Positions 1 to 6,083 of a stretch of 8,509 nt of DNA are shown one piece after another. The position numbers and the translations under genes are program-made. Every line of letters starts with the position of its first letter. The stretch's first letter is position 1. Under the pieces are notes generated by a model, which worked only from the letters and a program-made list of their open reading frames with translations, did not search any database and was not told where the DNA came from. Source of the stretch: Actinomycetes bacterium (GTDB taxonomy: Bacteria > Actinomycetota > Actinomycetes > S36-B12 > GCA-2699445); contig JAHZKU010000015.1 of assembly GCA_022600255.1 (NCBI GenBank), positions 1 to 8,509 of the forward strand. The letters are read 5' to 3'.

Positions 1-129
1 CCCAGTCGACCGGGCCTGGCGCCACGTGCGGGTCTGACCCGGCCAATCCCCGCACAACGAGCGGTCGAGTCCATCCGGAGTCGTTGGACTCGAACCTGAC
101 CTTCCTCGCGCTACCCAGCCGACCGTCAT
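1..129 (-). CDS. Possible partial ORF downstream of tadE (unrecognised)
   Basis: An ATG at 127-129 (minus strand) opens a frame that stays open for 43 codons to the window edge. It is preceded by a purine-rich AAGGGGG at a suitable six-base spacing, and an in-frame GTG lies eight codons further upstream. The peptide (MTVGWVARGRSGSS...) is rich in R, G, S and T, has no membrane segment or prepilin motif, and resembles no family I know. By rough count its third-codon G+C is no better than that of an alternative open frame over the same bases, which lacks a start. A TadG-like gene often follows tadE in actinobacterial loci, but nothing here looks like one. This may be the start of a gene or simply noncoding sequence. 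Confidence 0.22.
   Translation of the reverse strand, partial: MTVGWVARGRSGSSPTTPDGLDRSLCGDWPGQTRTWRQARSTG
65..93. repeat. 9-bp perfect inverted repeat with 11-nt loop
   Basis: TCGAGTCCA at 65-73 is the exact reverse complement of TGGACTCGA at 85-93, giving a 9-bp stem around an 11-base loop. It lies 184 bases beyond the tadE stop, on the downstream side of the minus-strand cluster, so it could be an end-of-operon structure. No T-tract follows on either strand, so it is not a canonical intrinsic terminator. It also overlaps the weak partial ORF at 1-129. Confidence 0.4.
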
Positions 130-276
130 TGCCGGCCCCCTTCCCTTTCTCACACTTCTAGTTAGTCCCATCACCGGTCCGCCGAACCTGCCCCATGGCC
201 CAGTCCGCCCGAGCTAGCCCCTGAACCGTTCGACCGGTGCTGTTCACACTGCCCGGACCAGCCCCAAAGCACCGAT
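130..276. other. Gap after tadE with no recognisable gene
   Basis: Between the tadE stop (277-279) and the doubtful ORF starting at 129, I see no frame with convincing coding character. On the minus strand there are stops just ahead of the purine-rich tract near 140. No RNA gene or clear terminator was found. The stretch may be the 3' untranslated end of the tad transcript. Confidence 0.4.
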
Positions 277-732
277 TCAACCGGTGAAACGTTCGATGGG
301 GCCCGAGGCAGTCTGCGCCACGCCCCAGCGAATCCCGGGCAACACGGCAGGCGCTTGACCCGCCACGGTGAGGGTGACGGATTGTCCCGATATCGATCTG
401 GTGATGCGACGACTCTGCAGGGCGCCTTGTCCGGCACCATCCAAGAAGTCCTGCGCCGCGCGTACGGCGCGACTGGGTGCGGCCCCATAGGAGGTCGCGG
501 CACGCACGCCTTCCTGAGCAGCCGCCAACGCGACGTTGCGCGCGTGAAAGAACAGCGCGGCTTGAATGATCGCAATGATCAACACAAGCACGACGGGGAA
601 GACCACCACCAGTTCCAACGTGCCGGCACCGCGGTCACGTGGCCCAGTAGCGCCAGATCGCCGCAACCGGCGCACATTGAACGACCGAGCACGTCGGCGC
701 TGTTCAGGCTCGAGGTCCCGCACTCTCGCCAT
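277..732 (-). CDS. tadE: TadE-like pseudopilin
   Basis: Predicted minor pilin-like protein of the Tad/Flp apparatus, anchored in the membrane by one N-terminal helix. From the ATG at 732 it has 151 residues. A basic, arginine-rich leader of 35 residues ends in DRG, followed by AGTLELVVVFPVV. Cleavage after that glycine puts Glu at +5, the prepilin-peptidase rule. A roughly 22-residue hydrophobic helix follows (about 39-60), then a TadE-like stretch (FHARNVALAAAQEGVRAA) and a small soluble domain. The mature form would be 116 residues. The start is uncertain: an in-frame ATG at 762 adds ten residues, and neither has a clear Shine-Dalgarno. The frame stays open up to 954, but that extension has poorer third-position G+C and does not look like protein. 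The gene follows flp after a 200-base gap, in the usual actinobacterial tad order. Confidence 0.8.
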   Translation of the reverse strand: MARVRDLEPEQRRRARSFNVRRLRRSGATGPRDRGAGTLELVVVFPVVLVLIIAIIQAALFFHARNVALAAAQEGVRAATSYGAAPSRAVRAAQDFLDGAGQGALQSRRITRSISGQSVTLTVAGQAPAVLPGIRWGVAQTASGPIERFTG

Positions 733-963
733 TTCTGGCCGGACAGCTAAAGCTACGACCATTGGCCGCGCGCCCGGGTCGAGATAATCAGAGGTCAGCG
801 AGCGGCCTAGCCGCGATTGCCTCTGCAAGCCGAACGCTCTCTGACTGCCGGGTGGCTGGTGACTTCTGGTTCCTCGTGGGAGCTGACTTCTCGAACCGGA
901 TGTGCAATGCCGGTCAGCGTTCGCGGCTTTCCGTTCGTAGCCTTGGTCGCTCATCGCGTGCCG
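733..963. other. Gap between flp and tadE
   Basis: This 231-base stretch separates the flp stop from the chosen tadE start. One minus-strand frame is open across it but looks noncoding. It holds an 8-base direct repeat TGACTTCT (860-867 and 884-891, period 24), with GGTTC and CGAAC following the two copies. It also holds a short inverted repeat GCGGC/GCCGC (802-806 and 810-814). Either may mark an RNA structure or processing site between the two pilin genes. No promoter is obvious. Confidence 0.4.
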
Positions 964-1167
964 CTAGCTGATCTGTTGCGTGCGGTTGGTGATTGCCGTA
1001 CCAACGATGGCGACGGCGGCCGTCGCGGCCCCTAATACGAACAGGGTGATCAACACCCATTCCAAGGTGCCAAAGCCCGCCTCCGGTTCCGCACGAGCGG
1101 TTACACGCTGCACGGCGGCCTCCTTCAGCGCGGCAATCCAGACCATCACTGTGGCGATTACGATCAT
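964..1167 (-). CDS. flp: Flp-like type IVb prepilin
   Basis: Likely major structural subunit of the Tad pilus, 67 residues. The ATG at 1167 is chosen because AAGGG lies nine bases upstream; an in-frame TTG at 1200 would add eleven residues but lacks support. The leader (1-31) ends at Gly31 in EPEAG, followed by FGTLEWVLITLFVLGAA. Cleavage after Gly31 leaves a 36-residue mature peptide with Glu at +5 (Glu36), which is the length and layout of Flp pilins: one hydrophobic helix plus a short polar tail. Two oddities stand out. Position +6 is Trp where classical Flp has Tyr, and the leader starts with its own hydrophobic run (MIVIATVMVWIAAL). The gene follows tadC after 95 bases and precedes tadE. 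Because its own ribosome site sits behind a hairpin, it may be expressed at a different level from the upstream genes. Confidence 0.85.
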   Translation of the reverse strand: MIVIATVMVWIAALKEAAVQRVTARAEPEAGFGTLEWVLITLFVLGAATAAVAIVGTAITNRTQQIS

Positions 1168-1174
1168 TGTTGAT

Positions 1175-1179
1175 TTCCC
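1175..1179 (-). promoter_or_regulatory. Ribosome-binding site of flp
   Basis: On the minus strand, AAGGG lies nine bases before the ATG at 1167. This is the clearest ribosome site within the tad cluster proper and decides the flp start over the upstream TTG at 1200. Confidence 0.6.
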
Positions 1180-1187
1180 TTCGTTGT

Positions 1188-1203
1188 GACTTGAACTCAA
1201 GTC
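1188..1203. repeat. Perfect 16-bp inverted repeat in the tadC-flp spacer
   Basis: GACTTGA-AC-TCAAGTC is a perfect palindrome with 7-bp arms. In minus-strand RNA it can fold as a six-pair stem with an AGUU loop, ending about eight bases before the flp ribosome site. It is flanked by a direct repeat of CGTTGTG (1182-1188 and 1203-1209). Position between the platform genes and the major pilin suggests an mRNA stabiliser or processing element, or a regulator-binding site. There is no T-tract, so termination is less likely. Confidence 0.55.
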
Positions 1204-1262
1204 GTTGTGTGTTCGTGGTCGGTGTGAGAGTCAGTCTTGGGTGCCGGCACGGGCGGAGTGGC

Positions 1263-2153
1263 TTACCCAGCGGCGATCTGCATGACCGCTGGGATCCCCA
1301 GCAGAGCGATGAAGACCATCGCAAGACTGGTGACTGGGATGATCATTCGTTCGTTGTCGGCATTCGCGCGCGCCTGCTCGTCAGTAAGGATCTGGTTGCG
1401 TAAGCTCTGCGAGCGCGCCCGCAGTGTCGTGTAGACACCGGCTGATTCCTCTCCCCCGATCCGCATAATGTCGGCGACATCACTCAAGGCTGGGGTGTTC
1501 AGATCATCTGCGAGTTGGCTCAGCGCCTCCCAGGCGGGGGTGTGCGACCAACGTGCCTGCGCCAGAGCTTCCTGCAGTCGGCGGAACACCCAGTTGTCCC
1601 CGCCCGCTGCGGCCGATTCCAGTGCCTGGGCCGCTCCGGACCCACCTTTGCGCTCCAGCGCAACTAGGTCCAAGTAGGCGCCGATGTCCCGGGTGAACTC
1701 GGCGCGGGCGGCCTTTGCCTTCGCCCGCACCTCCGCGTCCGGAACCATGCTGAGCACGACAGCCAATCCGATCCCCGCACCCGCGGGGATCACCAGCGGC
1801 AGCGTCACGCCGATCAAGCCCAAGATGCTGGTCAGGACGATCGGAAACAGCAGTCCGATCACGGCGTAGAGGGCCTTTTCGCCAAGGAAGCGAGCCGGTG
1901 CGATTCCCAGAAGATTCAACTCTTTGCTCGGGACTTGGATGCGCTCGGTGACAATTGGCCGAGTGGCTAACCAGGAACCCAAGCGATCCTTGAGTTCGGG
2001 GGTCTTGTCAACCGACCCCGATGGCGGCGCAACGTTCGCTGGATACAGGCGCGCCATCGCACTTTTGAGATGAGGAGGTGCTGGCCGAACTTGACTGAGC
2101 AGGATGACCACACCTGCCATCAGCACGGCCCCTAGGATCACGGCGGCAATCAT
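1263..2153 (-). CDS. tadC: TadC, inner-membrane platform protein (T2SSF family)
   Basis: Membrane platform subunit of the Tad pilus machine, thought to couple ATP hydrolysis by TadA to pilin assembly together with TadB. The 296-residue protein has an N-terminal membrane segment (1-21), a cytoplasmic linker with an amphipathic region, and a hydrophobic block containing two likely spans (about 94-117 and 118-137). A helical type II secretion F domain follows (about 150-265, including ERKGGSGAAQALES), then a last span (270-293) and the short tail QIAAG. Length and topology fit actinobacterial TadC. The ATG overlaps the tadB stop as ATGA at 2150-2153, and there is no Shine-Dalgarno upstream, so translation probably depends on re-initiation after tadB. 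The TAA stop is followed by the 95-base spacer to flp. The family call is secure; the split between TadB and TadC rests on order and length. Confidence 0.9.
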   Translation of the reverse strand: MIAAVILGAVLMAGVVILLSQVRPAPPHLKSAMARLYPANVAPPSGSVDKTPELKDRLGSWLATRPIVTERIQVPSKELNLLGIAPARFLGEKALYAVIGLLFPIVLTSILGLIGVTLPLVIPAGAGIGLAVVLSMVPDAEVRAKAKAARAEFTRDIGAYLDLVALERKGGSGAAQALESAAAGGDNWVFRRLQEALAQARWSHTPAWEALSQLADDLNTPALSDVADIMRIGGEESAGVYTTLRARSQSLRNQILTDEQARANADNERMIIPVTSLAMVFIALLGIPAVMQIAAG

Positions 2154-3016
2154 GCGGCACCGGTCAGGAAGCGTGGGATCGGTGCGCCCTCAGCGATCTG
2201 GCGCATCCACAACAATGCGCCGATGTAGCCGGCGACCAGGAGAGCCAAGACAAGTTGTCCAGTAGGCGAGGCGTACGGCGCTAGGTACTCGCCGTTGAAC
2301 AGGAACAGCACCGCTAGCGCGGCCAGGGTCAAGATCGTCACCCACTTGGCAGTCGCACGGGGTTTGGCCCGGTCCGCCTCGATCTGCCGTCTGGCTCGCA
2401 CGTCATCGCTTACCGATTCGGCTAGAGACTCCAAGATGTCACGCAGACCTGGTCCCCGACGCTCCGCGCTGCTGATAAGTGCGGCACAAATGAGATCACC
2501 GGTGGGATCAGCGAGATCATCGGCAAACTGACGCATCGCGTCCTGCGAAGACCAGCGTGACCTGAGTCGGTTGACCAAGGCGTCGACCTCACCGGAGATC
2601 GCCGCCGGAACGCTGCGCTGCGTGCGAATGATGGCTTGCTCAAGTCCAATACCGACGGCGAGCACTCCGGCTAGCACCCTGGTCCATTCCTCCAAGCCTT
2701 CCAGCTTTGCGATGGCCGCTCTACTACGCGGCGGGGTGATTAACCGCGGTGCCCCTAGGACGGCAATGGGGACCACGGCCAGCATCACAATCCACCCGGA
2801 AAACAAGTACGCCGCAATCCCTAGCGGAAGACCGATCGCGGCGAGAACGCGGTCCCTGGGTGAGATGGATTCTGAGCGTTCCCGGATTCGGCGCATCCTT
2901 CGTGCTGCGGGCGAAAGCGGTCGAGGGACTTGACCAGCCAGGCCTCGGATCAGCAGCAAGACCCCGACACCGATGGTGATCGTGGCCAGGGCGGCCAACC
3001 ATGCACCTGCACTCAT
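2150..3016 (-). CDS. tadB: TadB, inner-membrane platform protein (T2SSF family)
   Basis: Partner of TadC in the inner-membrane platform of the Tad pilus. The 288-residue protein has an N-terminal span (about 4-27) and a basic loop (RRMRRIRERSE). Two closely spaced spans follow (about 56-75 and 76-95). A cytoplasmic helical T2SSF domain lies at about 103-215 (LEGLEEWTRVLAGVLAVGIG, then SSAERRGPGLRDILESLAES), followed by two C-terminal spans (about 223-240 and 253-272). The segment beginning LEEWTRVLAG and the region with RGPGLRDILE match the usual TadB/PilC pattern. Its ATG overlaps the tadA stop (ATGA at 3013-3016) without a ribosome site of its own, and its stop overlaps the tadC start in the same way, so the three genes look translationally coupled. 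It has no sign of damage. Confidence 0.9.
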   Translation of the reverse strand: MSAGAWLAALATITIGVGVLLLIRGLAGQVPRPLSPAARRMRRIRERSESISPRDRVLAAIGLPLGIAAYLFSGWIVMLAVVPIAVLGAPRLITPPRSRAAIAKLEGLEEWTRVLAGVLAVGIGLEQAIIRTQRSVPAAISGEVDALVNRLRSRWSSQDAMRQFADDLADPTGDLICAALISSAERRGPGLRDILESLAESVSDDVRARRQIEADRAKPRATAKWVTILTLAALAVLFLFNGEYLAPYASPTGQLVLALLVAGYIGALLWMRQIAEGAPIPRFLTGAA

Positions 3017-4590
3017 GAGGCGGTCCGGAAGGCGATGGGATCAGGGCCTGCGTAACTGCCGGCGGCACTCAGATCGCGTAGCAGTTTTGGTGGTAGCGGA
3101 TGGATCGGCACCGCAACCAGGGACTCGTCTTTGACGGAGAACAGTTCCGAGGTCGCGGCTACACCCGCTTCACCTTCTTCAACAGCCAGGACCTCCGCAA
3201 CGTACCTGCGTCGTGTCCGATGTCGGCCCGGCGTATTGCCTTGGTCTGTTACCGATCCGGTGTGCCCGGGAATCACCTTGACTCCGATTTGCACTATCAG
3301 ATCTACGTGTGCGGCGACCTGGCGACGTGCGAACTCAACAGTGATGTGAGGCCCCGCCTCCATCATCAGTGTCACCATTCGTTCGATGGCAGCCCGGGCG
3401 CTGGCCGCATGCACAGTCCACATGGCTCCTTGGATCCCACTGATGACTTTCATCAACGCTGCGGCTTCCCGGCCGCGCACCTCGCCAAGGATCAGTCGGT
3501 CCAGGTTGTGGCGCCACACCGACTCGGTGAGCTCATCCAGCGTCACTTCTCCGGCTCGCCTTCCATCTGCAGCGATCTCCCCCGTTCCTGGTCGTGATTC
3601 CCAGGCGCGAATGCGTTGATGCTGATCGGCCAGTTCGTGTAGATGCAGTTCGTATTCGGACTCGATAGTCCCCACGTTCTCCCAGGGATCCATCGCGGCA
3701 CAGCAGGCGCGCAGAAGTGTGGTTTTGCCGCCGCCTTGTGGGCCAGCGATCATGATTGTTTTCTGGGCGGTTACGGCGGCCCGTAACAACTCAGCCACGT
3801 CTGGGCTTAGCATCGAGCGGCCGACCAAGTCCGACAGACTCACGCGTCGCAAACGGTGGCGGCGGATGGTTACTACCGGCCTGGGCGAAATACTCATGGA
3901 CGCGGCTAGCCGCGACCCTCCTGGTAACCGCATGTGCAACTGCGGGCTGGCGGTGGAGAATTCGCGGGCATTCCCACTCGACCCATTCGCGGCTAGGTAG
4001 TTCAGGTCTTCCACGAGGTCCGCATCAGACTCCGCGACGGGCTCGGATCGGGTGAGCCGGCCATCGGCGTATTCTAGGACCACGTTGTCGGCACCAAAAA
4101 TCTCTATATTCTCAATATCCGGGTTGTCGACCAGCGGCTGAAGCCGCCCCATGCCGAATACCGAGTCCTCGACCGCGCGCTCTAGAGCCTGCTGATCTTG
4201 ACTCGAGACACTAACCCCCGCTGTCGCGAGTTGGGCATCGACATGATCCTGCACGAGTTCACGAATGATCTTGCGGCCCAGTTCATCGTCGTCCTGGTTC
4301 CCCAGCGCCCCTTGATCCTGCAACTGGCCTGAGCGACGTCGCGCTACCTCTAGTCGCAACTCTCGCACCAGACCCCAGTCGATTCGCCGACGGTGCGCCC
4401 CGGCGGGGTCCGGTTCGTTTGAGTCCTGCGAAGAAGACGCTGAACCTGGCGTGCGGGTAGCAAAACGCCGCCTAGCCGGCGGGGATTCTTGCGGCAATCC
4501 GGGTGTCACAGCGGGTGGTTCACTGCCTGTGGTCGTATCCCGCCCGGCAAAGATCGGCAACGAGCCCAGGGCTGGCCGTGGTTCAGACAT
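3013..4590 (-). CDS. tadA: TadA/CpaF-type secretion ATPase
   Basis: Hexameric cytoplasmic ATPase (type II/IV secretion, VirB11-like) that powers Tad pilus assembly. The ATG at 4590 gives 525 residues; it overlaps the end of the tadZ-like gene by eight bases and has AGG seven bases upstream. The frame is open to 4977, but that part is the shadow of tadZ. Residues 15-66 are a low-complexity Pro/Ser/Thr/Arg linker, followed by the helical N-terminal domain (about 68-250). The ATPase core carries Walker A GPQGGGKT (283-290), an acidic GTIESEYEL segment (307-315) where many relatives have an aspartate box, Walker B RLILGEVRG (365-373, Glu370) and the His box MWTVHAASA (390-398). An arginine-rich loop (455-462) precedes the C-terminal strand. 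All catalytic motifs look intact, so it should be active. The long disordered N-terminus exceeds what short relatives have. Confidence 0.95.
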   Translation of the reverse strand: MSEPRPALGSLPIFAGRDTTTGSEPPAVTPGLPQESPPARRRFATRTPGSASSSQDSNEPDPAGAHRRRIDWGLVRELRLEVARRRSGQLQDQGALGNQDDDELGRKIIRELVQDHVDAQLATAGVSVSSQDQQALERAVEDSVFGMGRLQPLVDNPDIENIEIFGADNVVLEYADGRLTRSEPVAESDADLVEDLNYLAANGSSGNAREFSTASPQLHMRLPGGSRLAASMSISPRPVVTIRRHRLRRVSLSDLVGRSMLSPDVAELLRAAVTAQKTIMIAGPQGGGKTTLLRACCAAMDPWENVGTIESEYELHLHELADQHQRIRAWESRPGTGEIAADGRRAGEVTLDELTESVWRHNLDRLILGEVRGREAAALMKVISGIQGAMWTVHAASARAAIERMVTLMMEAGPHITVEFARRQVAAHVDLIVQIGVKVIPGHTGSVTDQGNTPGRHRTRRRYVAEVLAVEEGEAGVAATSELFSVKDESLVAVPIHPLPPKLLRDLSAAGSYAGPDPIAFRTAS

Positions 4591-5341
4591 GCGACACCTG
4601 CGCAGGCGACTCGTACAGGTTGAGGTTGCGCCCCAACTCGGCAAGGGCAACCAGCAGCGCAGACCGCTCGAAGCCGCGTGGCGGTTGTTTTCCTGCACGG
4701 ATTGTCTCGGCGTGATCGGGGCTGAACGGGACGGCCGCAACCAGCGGGACATCCAGAACGTCAACCACGCCGGCCGGGGCGTAGGGTGGCTGGCCGCCAA
4801 CCACCACCGCGCCGACCCTGCTGCCGGGCGCATCACGCAGGCATGCCTGGACGGCCGGAACCGTACGAGCGGCGGCAGCGACAGACGGAAGGTCGTTGCG
4901 CAGCACGTGCAGTACGTGATCACTTGCCGCCAGCAGCGGCTCTGGGAAAGCACTTTGCCCGTAACGACCTGCGTCAATCATCACATCAGTGCCCGCAGCA
5001 CTAACTGACTGCAGCAGGGGGATGAGGTCCGACCAGAGCGCCTTGGTACCCCGCTGGACTTGTTGGTGGCTGGTGAATCCGGGCACCAGGTGGGCGTTGA
5101 TTCCGGGGAGGCGGATAGCGCTGAGCTCCAGTGCGACCGCCAACGTGTTGTCTCGTTGGCCAGCGAGGAGTCCCAGCAGCCCCCGGTCGTGCGGGATTTC
5201 GCCGCGGCAATACCCGGCCAGGACCGGGGAACCCACCGAGGCCTCCAACAGCAGGATCGGCCGCGGCCATTGCAGGGCCAGTCCCAGGATGCAGGTGGTC
5301 GCACCGGGCGCCCCCGAGGCCGTCAAGAAGGAAAGAATCAT
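4583..5341 (-). CDS. tadZ: TadZ/CpaE-like MinD-family protein with degenerate P-loop
   Basis: Predicted localisation factor of the Tad machine, related to ParA/MinD ATPases and to the actinobacterial septum-site-determining-like proteins that sit before tadA. It has 252 residues. The N-terminal loop reads SGAPGATT (9-16), aligned with the deviant Walker A (KGGxGKTT) but lacking both lysines. The next strand is ILLLEAS (29-35), with Glu where MinD proteins have the switch Asp. A Walker B-like strand ends VMIDAGR (120-125, Asp123). No receiver domain precedes it, so it is shorter than CpaE of Gram-negatives. Start and stop are both in overlaps: ATGA with the cpaB-like stop (5338-5341) and an 8-base overlap with tadA. 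There is no own ribosome site. The family is clear from fold pattern and context. Nucleotide binding is doubtful, so it may be a pseudo-ATPase. Confidence 0.8.
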   Translation of the reverse strand: MILSFLTASGAPGATTCILGLALQWPRPILLLEASVGSPVLAGYCRGEIPHDRGLLGLLAGQRDNTLAVALELSAIRLPGINAHLVPGFTSHQQVQRGTKALWSDLIPLLQSVSAAGTDVMIDAGRYGQSAFPEPLLAASDHVLHVLRNDLPSVAAAARTVPAVQACLRDAPGSRVGAVVVGGQPPYAPAGVVDVLDVPLVAAVPFSPDHAETIRAGKQPPRGFERSALLVALAELGRNLNLYESPAQVSHV

Positions 5342-5997
5342 GATGTGGCCGAACTGTCCAGCACAACCGCGACGCGCCCGGTGGCGGCCCGCGCTGCTAG
5401 TCGCGCAGAGCTTTCTTCGGGCACTGCGACGTCAACGATCGTGTAGCCCGACTCCGGATCTAGGTTGATGGCCATGACCTGCGCCGACTGGTCTCTCGGG
5501 TCAGCAACGGGAGGTTCGTCTCCTTCGCGCGGGGTGTCCACGATGCGAACTCGGTCGCCGGGGTTAGGGCCCTCTACAGGCAGTCTGGTCGCGGGAACGG
5601 CGATACCGACGATCGATTGACCAGGGCCGGGCACCAACGCGGCTGTCGCCGCGTCTACGGTTAGCAACGTGCCTGAGGGCAGATCGTAGGCGGCTCGCTG
5701 GCCCACCATTTCGTCGATTCGAGCCGCCGATACCGGCCGGAGCGCTGGGTCCAGTGGCACGTTGGCGACCGTGACGTCCTCGGAGAGGATAAGGGCTCCC
5801 CTGCTCACGGTCTGCGCCATGGCGACCACCGGCACGCTGCTTGTCATGGAGGTGAATACCCACGCAGCACCAAGACCGCCTAAGGCGATGGTGACAATCC
5901 CAAGACCGATCACGCGTGGGTTGCGTTGGCTCCTGATGCGAACTGGCGCGGTAGTGTCCGTCTCCGACGTCACCGCCTGCCTTTGGCTACTCCTCAT
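5338..5997 (-). CDS. cpaB: CpaB/RcpC-like SAF-domain membrane protein
   Basis: First gene of the coupled tad cluster, 219 residues. The ATG at 5997 is preferred because GGGGGA lies six bases upstream; a TTG two codons earlier would abut that site. A polar, Arg/Thr-rich cytoplasmic head (1-29) is followed by one membrane span (about 30-50, GLGIVTIALGGLGAAWVFTS). The SAF domain (about 56-115) includes AQTVSRGALILSEDV and ends GQRAAYDLPSGTLLT. The C-terminal part (about 125-215) resembles the RcpC region, with VPATRLPVEGPNPGDRVRIV. In Gram-negative loci CpaB/RcpC works with the secretin. No secretin is present here, so in this organism it more likely acts at the outer face of the membrane or in the cell wall. 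That role is inference. The family call is good, the name less so. Confidence 0.78.
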   Translation of the reverse strand: MRSSQRQAVTSETDTTAPVRIRSQRNPRVIGLGIVTIALGGLGAAWVFTSMTSSVPVVAMAQTVSRGALILSEDVTVANVPLDPALRPVSAARIDEMVGQRAAYDLPSGTLLTVDAATAALVPGPGQSIVGIAVPATRLPVEGPNPGDRVRIVDTPREGDEPPVADPRDQSAQVMAINLDPESGYTIVDVAVPEESSARLAARAATGRVAVVLDSSATS

Positions 5998-6083
5998 GCC
6001 CAATCCCCCGGTGCGGCGGTATCCTCATCCACCTCGAGAACTAGCCAACAATCGCCACCGTGACCAAGCCTTGCTACAGGCAT
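5994..6083 (-). CDS. Possible 29-codon leader ORF ahead of cpaB-like gene
   Basis: A minus-strand ORF starts at the ATG ending at 6083 (in-frame ATGs also at 6086 and 6098) and encodes 29 residues, MPVARLGHGGDCWLVLEVDE then DTAAPGDWA. GGGGGA sits seven bases upstream, the same ribosome-site sequence used by the cpaB-like gene. The TGA overlaps the cpaB ATG as ATGA, just as at the later junctions of the cluster. Against it, third-position G+C is near half, lower than in the neighbouring genes, and no family is recognised. It may be a real small coupled protein, a regulatory leader peptide, or chance. Confidence 0.28.
   Translation of the reverse strand: MPVARLGHGGDCWLVLEVDEDTAAPGDWA

Noticed and set aside
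84..100. T-arm-like sequence GGTTCGAGTCC on the minus strand
   Set aside because: The flanking bases do not form a T-stem, there is no anticodon arm at the right distance and no acceptor stem, so it is not a tRNA or tmRNA end.
277..954. Full-length frame for TadE starting at 954 (225 residues)
   Set aside because: The first 64 residues have no recognisable structure, lower third-position G+C, and no ribosome site; TadE proteins are usually about the size given by starts at 732 or 762.
620..1250. Repeated GTGCCGGCAC palindrome (620-629 and 1241-1250)
   Set aside because: The first copy simply encodes part of the GAGT cleavage region of TadE, and a ten-base GC-rich palindrome twice in this composition is not striking.
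914..1324. Minus-strand frame of 136 codons over flp
   Set aside because: It overlaps the end of tadC and all of flp in another frame, has no prepilin or other motif, and is a frame shadow.
3100..3597. Plus-strand open frame of 165 codons
   Set aside because: It is antisense to the tadA catalytic region, has no domain signature and no ribosome site.
3013..4977. Frame for TadA extended to 654 residues
   Set aside because: Residues upstream of the ATG at 4590 lie opposite the well-supported tadZ-like frame and look like a frame shadow.
4451..5008. Plus-strand open frame of 185 codons
   Set aside because: It runs antisense across the tadZ-tadA junction; composition is arginine-rich shadow sequence typical of high-G+C DNA.
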